A stretch of 64,000 nt of DNA from Pirellulaceae bacterium. Lineage in GTDB: Bacteria > Planctomycetota > Planctomycetia > Pirellulales > Pirellulaceae. Made by a program: the position numbers and the translations under genes. This document shows positions 12,001-19,500 of this stretch, in pieces; the first letter of the stretch is position 1, and every line of letters starts with the position of its first letter. The notes under the pieces are model-generated. The model did not search any database and was not told where the DNA came from. It saw only the letters and a list, made by a program, of their open reading frames with translations. The stretch spans positions 62,001 through 126,000 of the forward strand of contig JADYZV010000180.1 of NCBI GenBank assembly GCA_020852965.1. The letters are read 5' to 3'.

Positions 12001-13357
12001 TACCATAAGTGCCGGCCGGTTGGTATTGTCGCTACAGCCCAATCAGAACGGCACCGCGACCGTGGTAGTACAGGCCACCGATAGCACCAACCGCACGGTG
12101 CTAGACACTTTGACGTTGACCGTAACAGCGGTGAACGATCCGCCAGTAATCGTGGCCGGATTGCCCGACGTGACCGTGCTTGAAGATGCAACCATCGCAC
12201 CAATCGAGCTCACGCCGACCTACTTTTTTGATCCTGACGTAGCTACCAATGGCGACGTGCTGACCTTCGAAGTAGTCGGTAACACGAACCCGTTGTTGGT
12301 GACGCCCACCATCAGTGGCAATCAATTGCAGTTGACGCTCAGCCCCAATCGTTCGGGCTTTTCCGATATCCGCATCTCGGCCAAAGACTCAAGTGGTCAG
12401 ACGGTCATCGATCAATTCCGCCTAACAGTTACCGACGTCAACGATGTACCGGTGACACAGCCGGACACGTATCGCGTCAAGCAGGGGCAAACGCTAGTCA
12501 CTACCGATCCGCTGGGCAACGATACGAATCCGGACAACAACGGTGTCTTGGCCAACGACCATGATCCCGAAGGATCGGCGTTGACTGCGATACTGGTCGC
12601 GCCACCGAGCAATGCTTCGCAGTTTTCGCTCAATGCCAACGGGACCTTCTCCTACCAGCATGACTTTAGCAAAGGCAAGACGACCGACAGCTTTAGCTAT
12701 CAAGCCAGCGATGGTAGTGGCCTGAGTGTGGTTACCACAGTGACGATCGTGATCGACAATCCACCGCCACCATCGCATCAGAATCCAGACAACTTTTTGG
12801 ACGTCAATGCGGACGGCTTCATCTCCCCTATCGATGCCTTGTTGATCATCAACGTCCTCAATTCACGTAGTGGTAGTGGCACGATTATCTCAACCGCCAA
12901 TTTGCCCGCACCCCCACCCTACTTGGACACTGACGGTAACAACATTATCACAGCCAACGACGTGCTGCAGGTGATCAATTACCTCAACGCCCACAGTGGC
13001 GGCCATGGTGAAGGTGAAGGCGAGTCGGCAGTGCCGGCAGCGATTGTGTCGACATCCGCGCAGACAGCCTTTCCATCGCAGTTGGTGATGTCAGCTAGTC
13101 AGCCTGCTAGTTTGTCACTAGTCCCCACACGTGAACCTGTGCGCGATCTGGAGCCAACACCACTACAGGCAACACCTCTGACACCTTCCGCTTCGGTCTT
13201 CGCTCAAGTCGGCGACAGTCAAGCCAACGATCTATCCAGTGGCGTGGATATGAGTTGGTTGGCCAGACGCGACACCGACGAGGACCCCAACCAACTAATT
13301 GACCTCGCTCTTGCTAGTCTATTGACTGACTTTAGCGTCCGGGATGACTTAAAGTAG
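2..13357 (+). CDS. Giant secreted surface protein P1 (5' partial): beta-helix, subtilase, PPC, TFEFD modules, GEVED, cadherin-like, dockerin
   Basis: The frame is open to the left edge, so the true start lies upstream; the TTG at 17 is not a credible start because the paralogue at 13590 aligns from its residue ~1230. Modules in nucleotide order: beta-helix (17-1080), PPC domains (1235-1720, 2000-2390), a subtilase with its own propeptide (5053-6260), PPC (6265-6640), more beta-helix (7140-7470), an array of TFEFD modules (8395-10190), GEVED (10321-10840, ending in GEVEDY), Tandem-95/cadherin-like repeats (10850-12760) and paired dockerin-type calcium motifs (12781-12990). The only cysteines I noticed are a CxxC at 4487-4498. 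A secreted or surface-attached protein with proteolytic activity is likely; the substrate is unknown. The stop codon TAG is the end of a GTAG that starts a REP-like hairpin. Confidence 0.93.
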   Translation: MAAEALGVTRPRLNASLVIDPGAIIKLEASRIEAMFGANIIAEGTDGKPVVFTSKLDDTVGAGGTFDTNNNGTATGPSPRDWGGIYVGPTSSLSVDYARFAYGGGVTKLDSTFRAFNTIEVHQADARIAHTLFENNADGFGGQGPGTRLGRLSNEPSTIFVRGAQPTILGNVFRGNTGSAITIDANSMTDDLNSDPGRQTGAADRNSNYLANRGPLIRENRFVNNGLNGLKIRGDTLTTASVWDDTDIVHVVYNEIFTGNVQHEGGLRLQSASNESLVVKFDGYGSDFNRNIGAGLTANGQLTSATDRVGGTLHVLGQPGFPVILTSLFDDTVGAGLQPDGTPQTDTNNDGIGSIPQAADWRGLLLDQYSNDRNVGIVLETENFTAAAPGPNGDVNTAQVLGGLASSPDTGNEQNRLGFVVEGVLSQSEDIDVYSFAGTAGAEVWFDIDQTRNNLDLVLELLDANGQLLARSDNSTAEAVDPSLIFVSPLIAASSVNPLVTGITAARLTSSGAVKEAGTTNPLDPGLRVRLPGAPGNPSTFFVRVRSASTNANATNAGLTSGSYQLQVRLREEQEWAGSSINYADIRYAMNGVHLRGLPGESPLIGEAAEDESVRNGQIYANNGVATGGGVTTSGFGGGFFGFANVDKQVGNRPQYVGNLLASAKGAISVAGNINSNSDVDFYMLEISQNDIVGSMNGGNASVVFDMDYADGLNRPDTSLNIFREVNSPLFGTQYQLVYSSDSSNIADDQGRPLTITDVQDLSRGSMGTKDPYIGPVALPEGNYLVGISSAAYQPRTRLINPATSAPIPSIRRIVDDNFLAGVTGATPPVVTNFLPRQNVGPTGELVSKTFDLGAYSAADLPNIYLDYTRPGVEDMELFVRDASGAEFAIASSSDARLAQIVRGSGSLKLSLGGIQARPVAGGQVITKSFAGENGLTLIVRSTNPAASIDKIIIGFGERGESVGVAQEPILLANGTIFAPSGDPAPPFAPGSLVSTRQFSLVTYSQFPDGPQIAFDYEVFDGQLDVWIVDDATGQQRWLGTTVDDANRPQNVTLLQTGSPESEVLDISFFAGRSQLRIEFRGRNDDPSRTSIRNVVVQLADGSRVGSGEYNSTYVGVPVPSTTVTTGNYQLEIRLGEQFFQSQAFGSPIYTKSFDTNDRLAEQISLIAPAGNLLTSGDKFSISDGGRSIVFEFTTTGAVGLGNVPVRFQVSDPAYVVARAIRDAINSSGVQAQFQGSVRAASSNGEQTGTTGKDTKINLHGTAYFKSILAANPAGAVQLVVYDGKSDSNARRQQGEIIIQNSYIRQPRDYGVWSEPAARLADPRDTLDSFTRSQMQEIPKLVGTQAVRNLSTLNNGVQGGMLPGLVVQNNVLEEGGLGGVKVQGETPIWMISPRFIPYFEPGDDPAGFLWDGNPLVNTAGGDPPISHFGSYIDDQDTLVIDADRTRVRLEFDDLAGGGTGNPVAGSGQVEGNGVAQDSSMAWYRDTGGSFYQRLTCTNCTAFATTAFETMHAMRDSILSSMLVSNGTTQQVNVTIAASLLGPDPDAPAQSSFGYPLYFNRPAVYIEGATTLQWQDGPNGYGNPFDIRQLDLGETPQPQALIINNTIIGTDGRASFNGESGLNESNDTIADAVQTWQGTAHNPLSFSDIGIIGDGGQVVAGGLVTTTPTAGGGGAGGGGAIPNGAAFSQSQLLVAFNKGVTPAQQDSLLASHNLAVVKRYDFIDAMLVRKTTEGKSIPQLVNDLSALPQIRYAEPNYIKQVDRTSNDPRFSEQWGYNNTGQTGGTPDADIDLTEAWDTFTGSSTTVIAILDTGVDYNHPDLRANMWINPGEIAGDGIDNDGNGYIDDIYGIDPGAGDSNPMDEDGHGTHVAGTTSAVGNNGIGVTGVNWNAKIMALKGADASGGLPNSATIEAMNYMVMMKTQYGVNIVVSNHSYGGGGASQAERDAIAASTGAGIVFVAAAGNSGTDNDVNADYPSGYDLPGIISVAATDHNDLLAGFSQFGLTTVDVGAPGVAILSTTLGGGYGLLQGTSMASPHVAGVVGLLAGAVPGASVAALKSAILLGADPIASLNGKTVSGARLNAAKSLVVMQAGLSGPLSSTDVDIYQFKLGIGERAIVDIDSSSSGLDSVLQIFDSNGVAQTFVNANGVSQVISDNDAAPGEVVGLDPYADFTALKPGVYYAAISSKGNSTFDPLSLANRQPGTTTGAYRISISARHLQDFVITAQDASAYAAGDTFTIYGVPDVDSSGSGRTFEFVIGQGGPTNPNNIPINIDPGWRFPDVARAIAKAINEGGTGRGPAITNAQSLPNGIFGTASPLPPVFATALGGISAVIDAPFNTLQGDKETIIQQLSAVDELGTNKLSQREIEQQIFGPIYQVNQGLELFPRRNDGFTHTVTTTLGGIGTFTNISSLSHLGIGHDRLSTQPISYTSRGDGTSEKFIKISNAAWINGNGTIIVDPDQVANNNLDQLLPETGVLASRGASPTVLNNVFFNVQTPVINEESRRNLNTSIAAPYGSPNPNVVTKPGQVVLGGSVYQYYETAASNVRFNTGIEASPTNIPNTALDQNVDVANGVRLFVNAQAGEYLPAAGSPIIDTAINKLDGRASLAAIASALGLPQPDVLAPAYDLVGQLRADDPSVSPPGGIGQNIFKDRGALERADFIGPAAILLDPIDNDALGIDGDSSDSVVQLNSGVYPQFRIQLADGNEPSNPLLGIGVDDNTVVNSVISGKRLSGAAVVVFENGRVLREGIDYSFAYNATRDEIILTPLAGVWKNGKVYEISINNQDRFVISAPSGDQVADGDQFTITDENGGVVHYEFDSGYRLQVPQGLTLQVPLAGGAFGGIVDGDRFSVTIGSTTTTFEFDRNNNVLAGNRAIPFQLGASQQEILDAVIAAIGAANLSGITPAQLTSSQIFIGAEAGVQLNTSFSTLTQPNGTLALRIPDAGPRGGVLDGHTFTLNDGRQTLTFEYDTNGTVGSGHVAIDFSTAISAADIAQQTRTAIAGSGLNFKPTVVAGTLVHLGMSPSGSASIDNSKLTVVGVSRTLADGEKFTITGNGKTVTFELTRDATVASGNVAIPVAASDTQSAIADRIVAAIAAADLGLSPQAVGPGNIAIGGSSDTSIDASAAPGLTLFGKPGVQSKTRLQVFGPLILQLPAINTLTDNSTVSLQGNGKTVVFEFDGNGSGASAVGNVVVPFTALSSQDAVGDALAAAISGAGLNIAATNLGSGKISLGQINSNQVLVGSSGLTVVPSVVSDGETFTISNGLQSVTFEFNNVDLNNGFNPSNTQIQFSNTTSPATLITSMKAAIEAAGLGLTTNVLTDATLELNDTPRFAIDVSGAPTLVQTGVPGGANPVWFIQDPSFTGADLKRAIIAAINASPNTNLVASDRGDNSLFVSGATVISPEIDSYFLRGVADLAGNLLKPNQINNETKFTILMPGVTLDFGDAPDPLGNISGRYPTLKANDGARHVVGSVALLGSGISADVDGQPKPAADGDTFDDGVVFGSILATPGLFNRNVQTPVTVTLSTPGFVDGWIDFNADGDWDDPGEQILSSTPFTTGNLTQTFMVTIPATAPNLAVNTQTFARFRSSSVGGLVPTGLAADGEVEDYAVTLVPGSPPTAVDDTYVFNEDPLLAFTTTDPTGTATPGFTIDDGVAANDTDPDGGTLNVTLVTGPSFARPGSFQLNSNGTFTYRPLENFNGQDTFVYRVNDGVLGSNNFGTVTLTVREVNDPPIAGPDTLTLREGETLTIDQATLLANDVPGPANESAQTLNITSVSPVSFRGGSVTLVGGQITYVPPENYSGSDSFTYVVTDNGTTAGVASPLSATGTVTLQISDRNNPPITVGKSLTAIEDTSATMTAAQLLAGDTPGPADESSQTLTVIGVTAASTKGGTVTFAAGVATYTPAADFEGVDTFFYQVQDNGTSGGVADPQTSTGTVTVTVAGVPDAPRVAGALGTVTMAEDDAAKQIDLSTVFFDPDVGDTLSYSLPGGGNSNPSLVTATISAGRLVLSLQPNQNGTATVVVQATDSTNRTVLDTLTLTVTAVNDPPVIVAGLPDVTVLEDATIAPIELTPTYFFDPDVATNGDVLTFEVVGNTNPLLVTPTISGNQLQLTLSPNRSGFSDIRISAKDSSGQTVIDQFRLTVTDVNDVPVTQPDTYRVKQGQTLVTTDPLGNDTNPDNNGVLANDHDPEGSALTAILVAPPSNASQFSLNANGTFSYQHDFSKGKTTDSFSYQASDGSGLSVVTTVTIVIDNPPPPSHQNPDNFLDVNADGFISPIDALLIINVLNSRSGSGTIISTANLPAPPPYLDTDGNNIITANDVLQVINYLNAHSGGHGEGEGESAVPAAIVSTSAQTAFPSQLVMSASQPASLSLVPTREPVRDLEPTPLQATPLTPSASVFAQVGDSQANDLSSGVDMSWLARRDTDEDPNQLIDLALASLLTDFSVRDDLK
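5053..6260 (+). other. Embedded subtilase (S8) module with propeptide, inside P1
   Basis: The S8 serine protease core is complete. Catalytic Asp is in AILDTGVDYNHPDL (codon 5429), His in DGHGTHVAG (codon 5594), the oxyanion-hole Asn in AAAGNSG (codon 5888) and Ser in GTSMASPHVAG (codon 6092). It is preceded by a propeptide-like segment (5053-5290) that ends in YAEPNY, as in thermitase/fervidolysin-type subtilases, and by a glycine-rich linker (4990-5050). A PPC domain follows (6265-6640), a usual C-terminal partner of secreted bacterial proteases. The module is absent at the matching place in P2 (about 23225-23300), so it looks inserted. Confidence 0.93.
8395..10190 (+). repeat. Tandem array of five TFEFD modules splitting a sixth copy, in P1
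   Basis: Protein-level repeat of about 100 residues. The pattern is DGxxFTI, then a short gap, TFEFD, then GNVxIPF, then a helix with ...A(I/L)xAAI..AGL, then a strand ending in IxLG. Full copies lie at about 8524-8840, 8842-9117, 9118-9440, 9441-9750 and 9751-10050. A host copy appears cut in two: its first half (DGDQFTI...HYEFD) is at 8395-8470 and its second half (ADLKRAIIAAINASP) at 10090-10190. The paralogue has a single uninterrupted copy at this place (24057-24300). I do not recognise the domain; the fold may resemble the flagellin hook IN motif, which is only a guess. Confidence 0.8.
12781..12990 (+). other. Dockerin-type I calcium repeats at C-terminus of P1
   Basis: Two EF-hand-like loops: LDVNADGFISPIDALLIIN and YLDTDGNNIITANDVLQVIN, each with the D-x-N/D-x-D/N-G pattern of dockerin type I, separated by a proline-rich spacer. 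The same pair ends P2. In planctomycete secreted proteins this module is common near the C-terminus; whether it binds a cohesin here is not known. Confidence 0.85.
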
Positions 13358-13377
13358 CTCGGCGGTCCCCCGCCGAG
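13354..13377 (+). repeat. REP-like element: GTAG followed by a perfect hairpin, overlapping the P1 stop
   Basis: GTAG (13354-13357) is followed by CTCGGCGGTCCCCCGCCGAG, a perfect 8-bp stem with loop TCCC (13358-13377). The TAG of GTAG is the P1 stop codon. The same hairpin with one compensated base pair occurs on the other strand at 41908-41927. It may also act as a transcription terminator, but no T-run follows. Confidence 0.75.
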
Positions 13378-13504
13378 TTGCCCTGCGGGTGACAAATATC
13401 CTGCTTCGATCACAATCAGTATATTGGCTCGCAAATGACGACGGCGGCTGAGGGTTTCACTCCTCGGCGCGTCGTTGTCGCGTTGAACGCGCGGGCCACG
13501 GAAA

Positions 13505-13523
13505 CGTGGTTCACCACGCCTAC
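13505..13523 (-). repeat. REP-like hairpin followed by CTAC (GTAG on the minus strand)
   Basis: CGTGG-TTCA-CCACG (13505-13518) is a 5-bp stem with a 4-nt loop, then C and CTAC (13520-13523). Read on the minus strand this is GTAG-G-hairpin, the same layout as the elements at 32985 and 34902. An alternative hairpin, CCACG-GAAA-CGTGG (13496-13509), shares one arm. Confidence 0.5.
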
Positions 13524-13581
13524 CAAAAAAATTAATTTACATTTTAGCTCTGCTCAAAATATTAATATCGTTCTAGGAAAG
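13524..13581 (+). promoter_or_regulatory. AT-rich leader with possible promoter and Shine-Dalgarno of P2
   Basis: A sharply AT-rich stretch (13524-13572) precedes P2 in an otherwise GC-richer region. TTTACA (13536-13541) and TATTAA (13560-13565) are 18 bp apart and could be -35/-10 boxes, but would leave a very short leader. AGGAAAG (13575-13581) lies 8 nt before the ATG and is a fair ribosome-binding site. Confidence 0.35.
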
Positions 13582-13589
13582 TAAGTCCT

Positions 13590-16500
13590 ATGGCTAGCCA
13601 GCTTTCGACCCGCTCAAAGTCGTCCTCTTATGAGACCCAGCTGCGGCGCAATCGCCTGCGACGGGTACTTCTCGAGACGCTGGAGCGGCGCGAGTTGCTG
13701 GCGGCGGACCTCATTGGGCTGGCCGATTATCAGGCCACCTCGACGCTCACCGCGCAGCAGCAAACACCGCTCGTCTTTGGCTCGCTGGCCGACGATCCCA
13801 CCGCAGGCTATAACGTTACCAACTTTCTTGACAGCCAGTTGGGAAGCTCCAGTGGGGATCTCACCTCGCGACCTTGGTTCCCCCTGATTGAAGAGAGCTA
13901 CAATCAGTGGAGCCAGAGCTTGCAGCTCCAGTCGACCACCACGGTTTCCGGTGGCCTAATCGCGGAAGGCGAAGGAGGCATGGTCGCTGAGGGAGAAGCC
14001 GGTGGTCCGCGACTGCTTTCGGTAGCGCCCAATTCGGGCGATATCTTTACTTTCAACAACACGAATCGCTTGAGCGAAGCTCCGACGGAGTTGGTCTTTC
14101 GCTTTGATGGTTCCAGCGATCTCGATGCGGCTACTCTAGCCGATGGAATTCGGGTTACTCGAGCCGGGGGGGATGGGGCGTTTGGAGATGCCAACGATAC
14201 GACCCTCGTTCCAGGCTATCTCGGCTTCGGCGACAACAATCGAGTCGTCGTGCTGCGCTTTGCCTCGGCACTGCAAGACGACTTGTATCGCGTTGAACTC
14301 GTCGGCGAGGACAATGCGGCCCAAGGCTTAACCGCTATCAAAAACGCGGCCGGGCTCAAGCTGCAGACGCGAGCAATCGACGCTACTCCGACCGATTTGA
14401 CACGCGATTCGGTCGACTTCGATTTGGAGCTCGGAGCACAAATTGTCGCCGTCGTTCCGCAGCCAGTCGATCGAGTTGGCGGAGTGCTCACACCTCGACG
14501 CGATGTAATCCGCGTGTATTTCAACAATGACGATTTGTATCCTTCTGCGGTCACAACCGGAGCGGTAACTCCCAATCCGACGGTTGTCGATCCCGCTTTC
14601 TATCAATTGATTCTGACCAAGGATACAGTCGAGCCCGGGGATGATCGAGTCTTCGCACCGACTTCGATTCACTACGATCCTGCCAGTGATATAGCCGAGC
14701 TGACCTTTGCAAGTGCGGTCGATCAACTGGCCGGCCCGGGGACTTATCGCTTACGCGTTGGTTCGCGCGACGCTGTTGTGTCGACCACCAATCCTCAGAC
14801 GGTCGCAACGTTGAGTCCGGCTGATCCGGCTGGCAATATCGGTAATGCGATGCCCCTGGGAACTTTCAGTAACGCTTTCTCGACGGTCATCAATCAGAGC
14901 ATCATCACTACCAGCACGGCTGCACTGCCACTCGATTTTCCTGGAAGCATGCTCGATCCCGGACACCGTGACATCAAAGATGAGTCGCACTTGCATAGCG
15001 GTGGCGACACCAATCCAGGTATTTCGCAACGGAGCTATAACTTCGCGTTCAATCGCCCCTATGGTACGGATGCAGTCGGCCGTCCGGTCAACACTTCGAT
15101 TACACCCGACCAAGTGGCGCGAGTGCGCGAAATATTTGAGTACTACTCACAGTTGTTGGGGATTGATTTTGTCGAAACCGAAGCGTCCGGACTGACGGTT
15201 GTCGTCGGTGACATGTTCCCCAATGGAAGGACGAGTGGCCCTGGTGGAGTCGCTGGCGTTGCGGGTGGTAGTTTGGCAATTATGGATGGTGCCGACGCGT
15301 GGGACAACAGCTTTGGGGCGAGTTTCTTCACGACGGCCATGCACGAAATCGGTCACTTGCTGGGACTGGGGCATACCTATGACTTGCCACCTGGGACGAT
15401 TATGGGTACCGAGGACGCCCTGGCCGACCCAAATCCGGGCCTCGGTTCCACCGAGTTCTACTTTCCAGGTGACGCCGACGTGTTGCATGGGCAGTACATG
15501 TACAGACCAGACAATCGCGACGTCGACACGTATTCATTCACGATCCCGGCGGGGCAAGCGGGGCGTTTGACCGCAGAAACCATCGCCGAGCGTCTGGCCA
15601 ACAGCAGCAATCTCGATACGGTGCTGACGCTGATGAAGCAGAAGCCGGGAGGGGGAGCTGAAGTTATCTCTTCGAACAACGATAATCAAAGTTCTGATTC
15701 GTTCGTGAGCGCGGAATTGACTGAGGGCACCTACTTCATCAGCGTTACTGGAAAGGGGAACGAGGATTTTGATCCTGTAATTCCAAATACCGGCAGCGGG
15801 GCGACCAGCCAAGGTGACTATCAGCTCAAACTCGATTTCAAGCCTACGGTCGCGGCAGCGGGAGCGAAGTTCACCATCGAGGACACCAGCGGCACCGCCT
15901 TGGATGGCGACGGCGATGGATTGGCGGGAGGCAACTTTAACTTCTGGTTCCGTACGGCGGCACCCTTGGGCGTGGCTGCGGCTGGACAGCCCAAAACGAT
16001 TTTTGTCGACAAGAGCTTTACGGGACCACAAACAGGCGCCTTGCTCGGCTCGCCTGCCCAGCCAATCAATACACTCGACTTCAGCAAGTGGCCCGCTGGA
16101 CTGCTACTCCCAGGCGATGTGCTGCGCGTAACAGGTGGAGCTGGGCCGCTTGCCACTCGTCCCGCCTATGAAATTGGCCGCGGTGGCGTTGGCAATGCAA
16201 TCCTGTCCGATGGTTTGACCCTGGAGGTTCCCCAGGGAGTGACCATGATGATTGAGGCTGGTGCCATCCTAAAACTACAAGGCTCGCGGATTTCGACCGG
16301 CAGCCTGAGCGCTTCGATCAATAGGAGCATGTCCGCGCTGCAGGTCTTGGGAACCCCGTCCGAACAGGTCCGCTTCACCAGCTATCGCGACGAGACTCAA
16401 GGCAAAGATACCAATCCGCTGACCACCACACCTGGCTCAGGTGATTGGGGGGGAATCGACTTCCACGAAGATGTCGACCGACGCGAGGGGTTGGGTAGCT

Positions 16501-19500
16501 ACGAACGCAAGGGGATCTTCCTCAATTTCGTTTCCAATGCGGACATCCGATACGGGGGCGGGCAGATCACTGTGTCGACACCCAGCCCGACGGTCAGCCC
16601 CATCAATATGAGCGAAAGCCGCCCCACGCTAATCAACAATACGATTCGTTTTAGCGCCGATGCTGCCATGTCGGCGGATCCCAATAGCTTCGAAGAGACT
16701 CGCTTTTCCGCGCCACGCTATCAATTGTCGGGTAACTTCAGCCCCGACTACTCGCGCGTCGGTCCGGATATTCGAGGCAATGTCCTGCTGAGTAATTCAA
16801 TCAACGGATTGTTCGTCAAGACATCCACTGTGGCTGGTGGTCCCTTAACAATGCTCGACGTAGCGGCTCGTTGGGATGACAAAGACATCACCTACGTACT
16901 CGGTGAAAACCTTATTATCAAGGGTACTCCTGGTGGCGCGTTGCAGGAGAACAAAGCCCCCGACGTTAGCTTAGTGCAACAAACGGGGACCAACGGTGGC
17001 TCGCTGGCTGCTGGCGCCATAGTCCAGTATCGCGTCAGCGCGGTGGATCTTTACGGCGCTGAAGGTGTTCCCAGCGCGGCCACCCCTGCATTTACTCTAG
17101 GAGCGACCGCCTCCGCAGTCCAACTGGGTGGCTTGCCCAAGGCGAGCGGAGATTTCGTTTCGCGACGGCTATGGCGCAGCACCAACGGCGGTGCGTTCCG
17201 ATTAGTGGCCGAGCTCGATAGCGACACCACAGCTTATAAAGACATCGGCACCACGTTGGCCGGCGCGTTACCCGCCGTGATTCCGACGACCGTCAATCGC
17301 GCCAGGCTCAATGCGCGCCTCCAGATCGATCCAGGCATCGTTGTCAAGTCGATTGGCTCACGGATCGAAACGGGGATGGGGGCGCAATTGATCGCCGAAG
17401 GAACTGCCGACCGTCCGATTATTTTTACCAGCCGCTTTGATGATCGTTATGGCGGTGGTGGTTCGTTTGATACCAATAGCGATGGCACAGGGAGCAATCC
17501 TGGCGCGGGCAATTGGGGTGGATTGGTTACACGCCCGTTTTCGTCGATGAGCATCGACCATGCGTTGATTGCCTTCGGCGGTGGTGTGACGAGCGTCGCG
17601 GGGGGCTTTAGTGGCTTCAGCGCGGTCGAAGTTCACCAGGCCGACGTGCGGTTGGCCAACAGTCGCTTCGAAGTCAACGGCTCTGGGCTGGGTGGGAATG
17701 TCGGCGGCAACCGCGACGGGCACGGTCCCAACGATGCCAGCGTCGTATTCGTAGTTGGCAGCCAACCGGTGATAATCAACAACACCTTCCTCGACAACTC
17801 CATCACCAACACGGCAGTGGTCAGCATCAATGCCAATGCCATGAAGACGACCAATGTCACCGATCCAGGACGGCAGACCGGGGCCGTCGATCGCGCCCGC
17901 GCCGGCATCGGAAACATGGGTCCCTTGGTGGATGGCAATCACTTGTTGGGCAACGGTCTCAACGGTATGCGCATACGCGGAGAAACTCTCACTACGGAGA
18001 CGGTGTGGGATGATACGGACATCGTGCATGTTTTGCAAAGCGAGGTGATTGTTCCCGACCTTCATAGCCAGGGTGGTCTGCGTTTGCAAAGCCACTCGGA
18101 CGAAAGCCTCGTGGTCAAATTGGGGGCCGGTGCCGGCTTGACCGCGCTGGGACGTCCGTTGGATATCAACGACCGTATCGGTGGTTCCCTGCAAATTATT
18201 GGGGCACCCGGCTTTCCCGTGGTCATGACCAGCATTCAAGATGATTCAGTTGGAGCTGGCTTTGATACCAACGGACGCGCCTTGGTCGATACCAACAACA
18301 ACGGGCCCTCGGTCGGCTCGCCAGGGGATTGGCGCAGTGTTCGCTTCGAGCCCTATGCCAATGACCGAAATGTGGACTCCGCCATTGAACTCGAAACCGA
18401 TCAATTGCAGGATACAGGAACCAACGACGTGGTGGGCAATGCGCAAAGTTTAGGCGCCTTGGCTGCTTCGCTGAGTGGCGGCGACGAAAGCCTGCGCTTG
18501 GGCTTTAGCTTGGATGGCTCCATTGCCACACCCCAAGACCTAGACGTCTACAGCTTTTCCGCCACGGCCGGCACGCCGGTGTGGATCGACATCGATCGCA
18601 CGCACGGCTCGCTCGATTCCGTGGTCGAACTGTTGGACGCCAACGGGCGCATTTTGGCGCAGAGCAATAATTCGCTGGCCGAAAGTGCCGGTACCCAAAA
18701 TCGCTATGTGGCGACTACGGGTCCCGAACCGATGGCGGCTGAAAGTGTGTCGGGATTGGACCGAGATCCATTTGCAACCGCGAATTCCTTCCTGCCCAAT
18801 GTCGCGCGCGATTTCAATTCGGTCAATCCGCTCGACGCCGGCATGCGTGTCGTGTTGCCAGGCTCGGTGGGCGCTACCAACACGTACTATGTTCGCGTTC
18901 GAAGTAGCAATCTAGCTCCCGGCGATGCCACATCCAAATTGCAAAATCCGGCCGATGAACGCAAGGGTTTGACGACCGGCAATTATCGTCTGCAAGTTCG
19001 CATGCAGCAGACCGATGAAACTCCTGGATCGACCGTTCGTTATGCCGACATTCGCTATGCGACCAACGGTATTGAAGCTCGTGGCATGGCAGCCAGTTCG
19101 CCACTGCTGGGGCAAGTGGCCGAGACAGGTGCGAGCACCGCGCTGGGAAATATCGGCAACTCCGATCGTGGTTCGGTATCCGTCTCGGGGTTCTTCGATG
19201 ACGATGCTGTCGATGTTTACAGTTTTAGCATCGCCCGCGACTCGGTGCAGGTGATCGATCCTGCTGAGCAAAACTTCCATATCGGCACCATCTTTGACAT
19301 CGACTATGCCGATGGCTTTGGGCGTCCCGATACGACGTTGTGGGTCTTTGACGGCGCCAACCGATTGGTATTGGTAGGCACCGATTCGAATATCGCCGAC
19401 GATCAAGCGGCGCCAGGCCAAGGTTCCGATTTGGACGATCTGACGCGCGGCTCGGCTGGTACTCGCGACCCGTTCATTGGCGCGTCCGAATTGCCCTCAG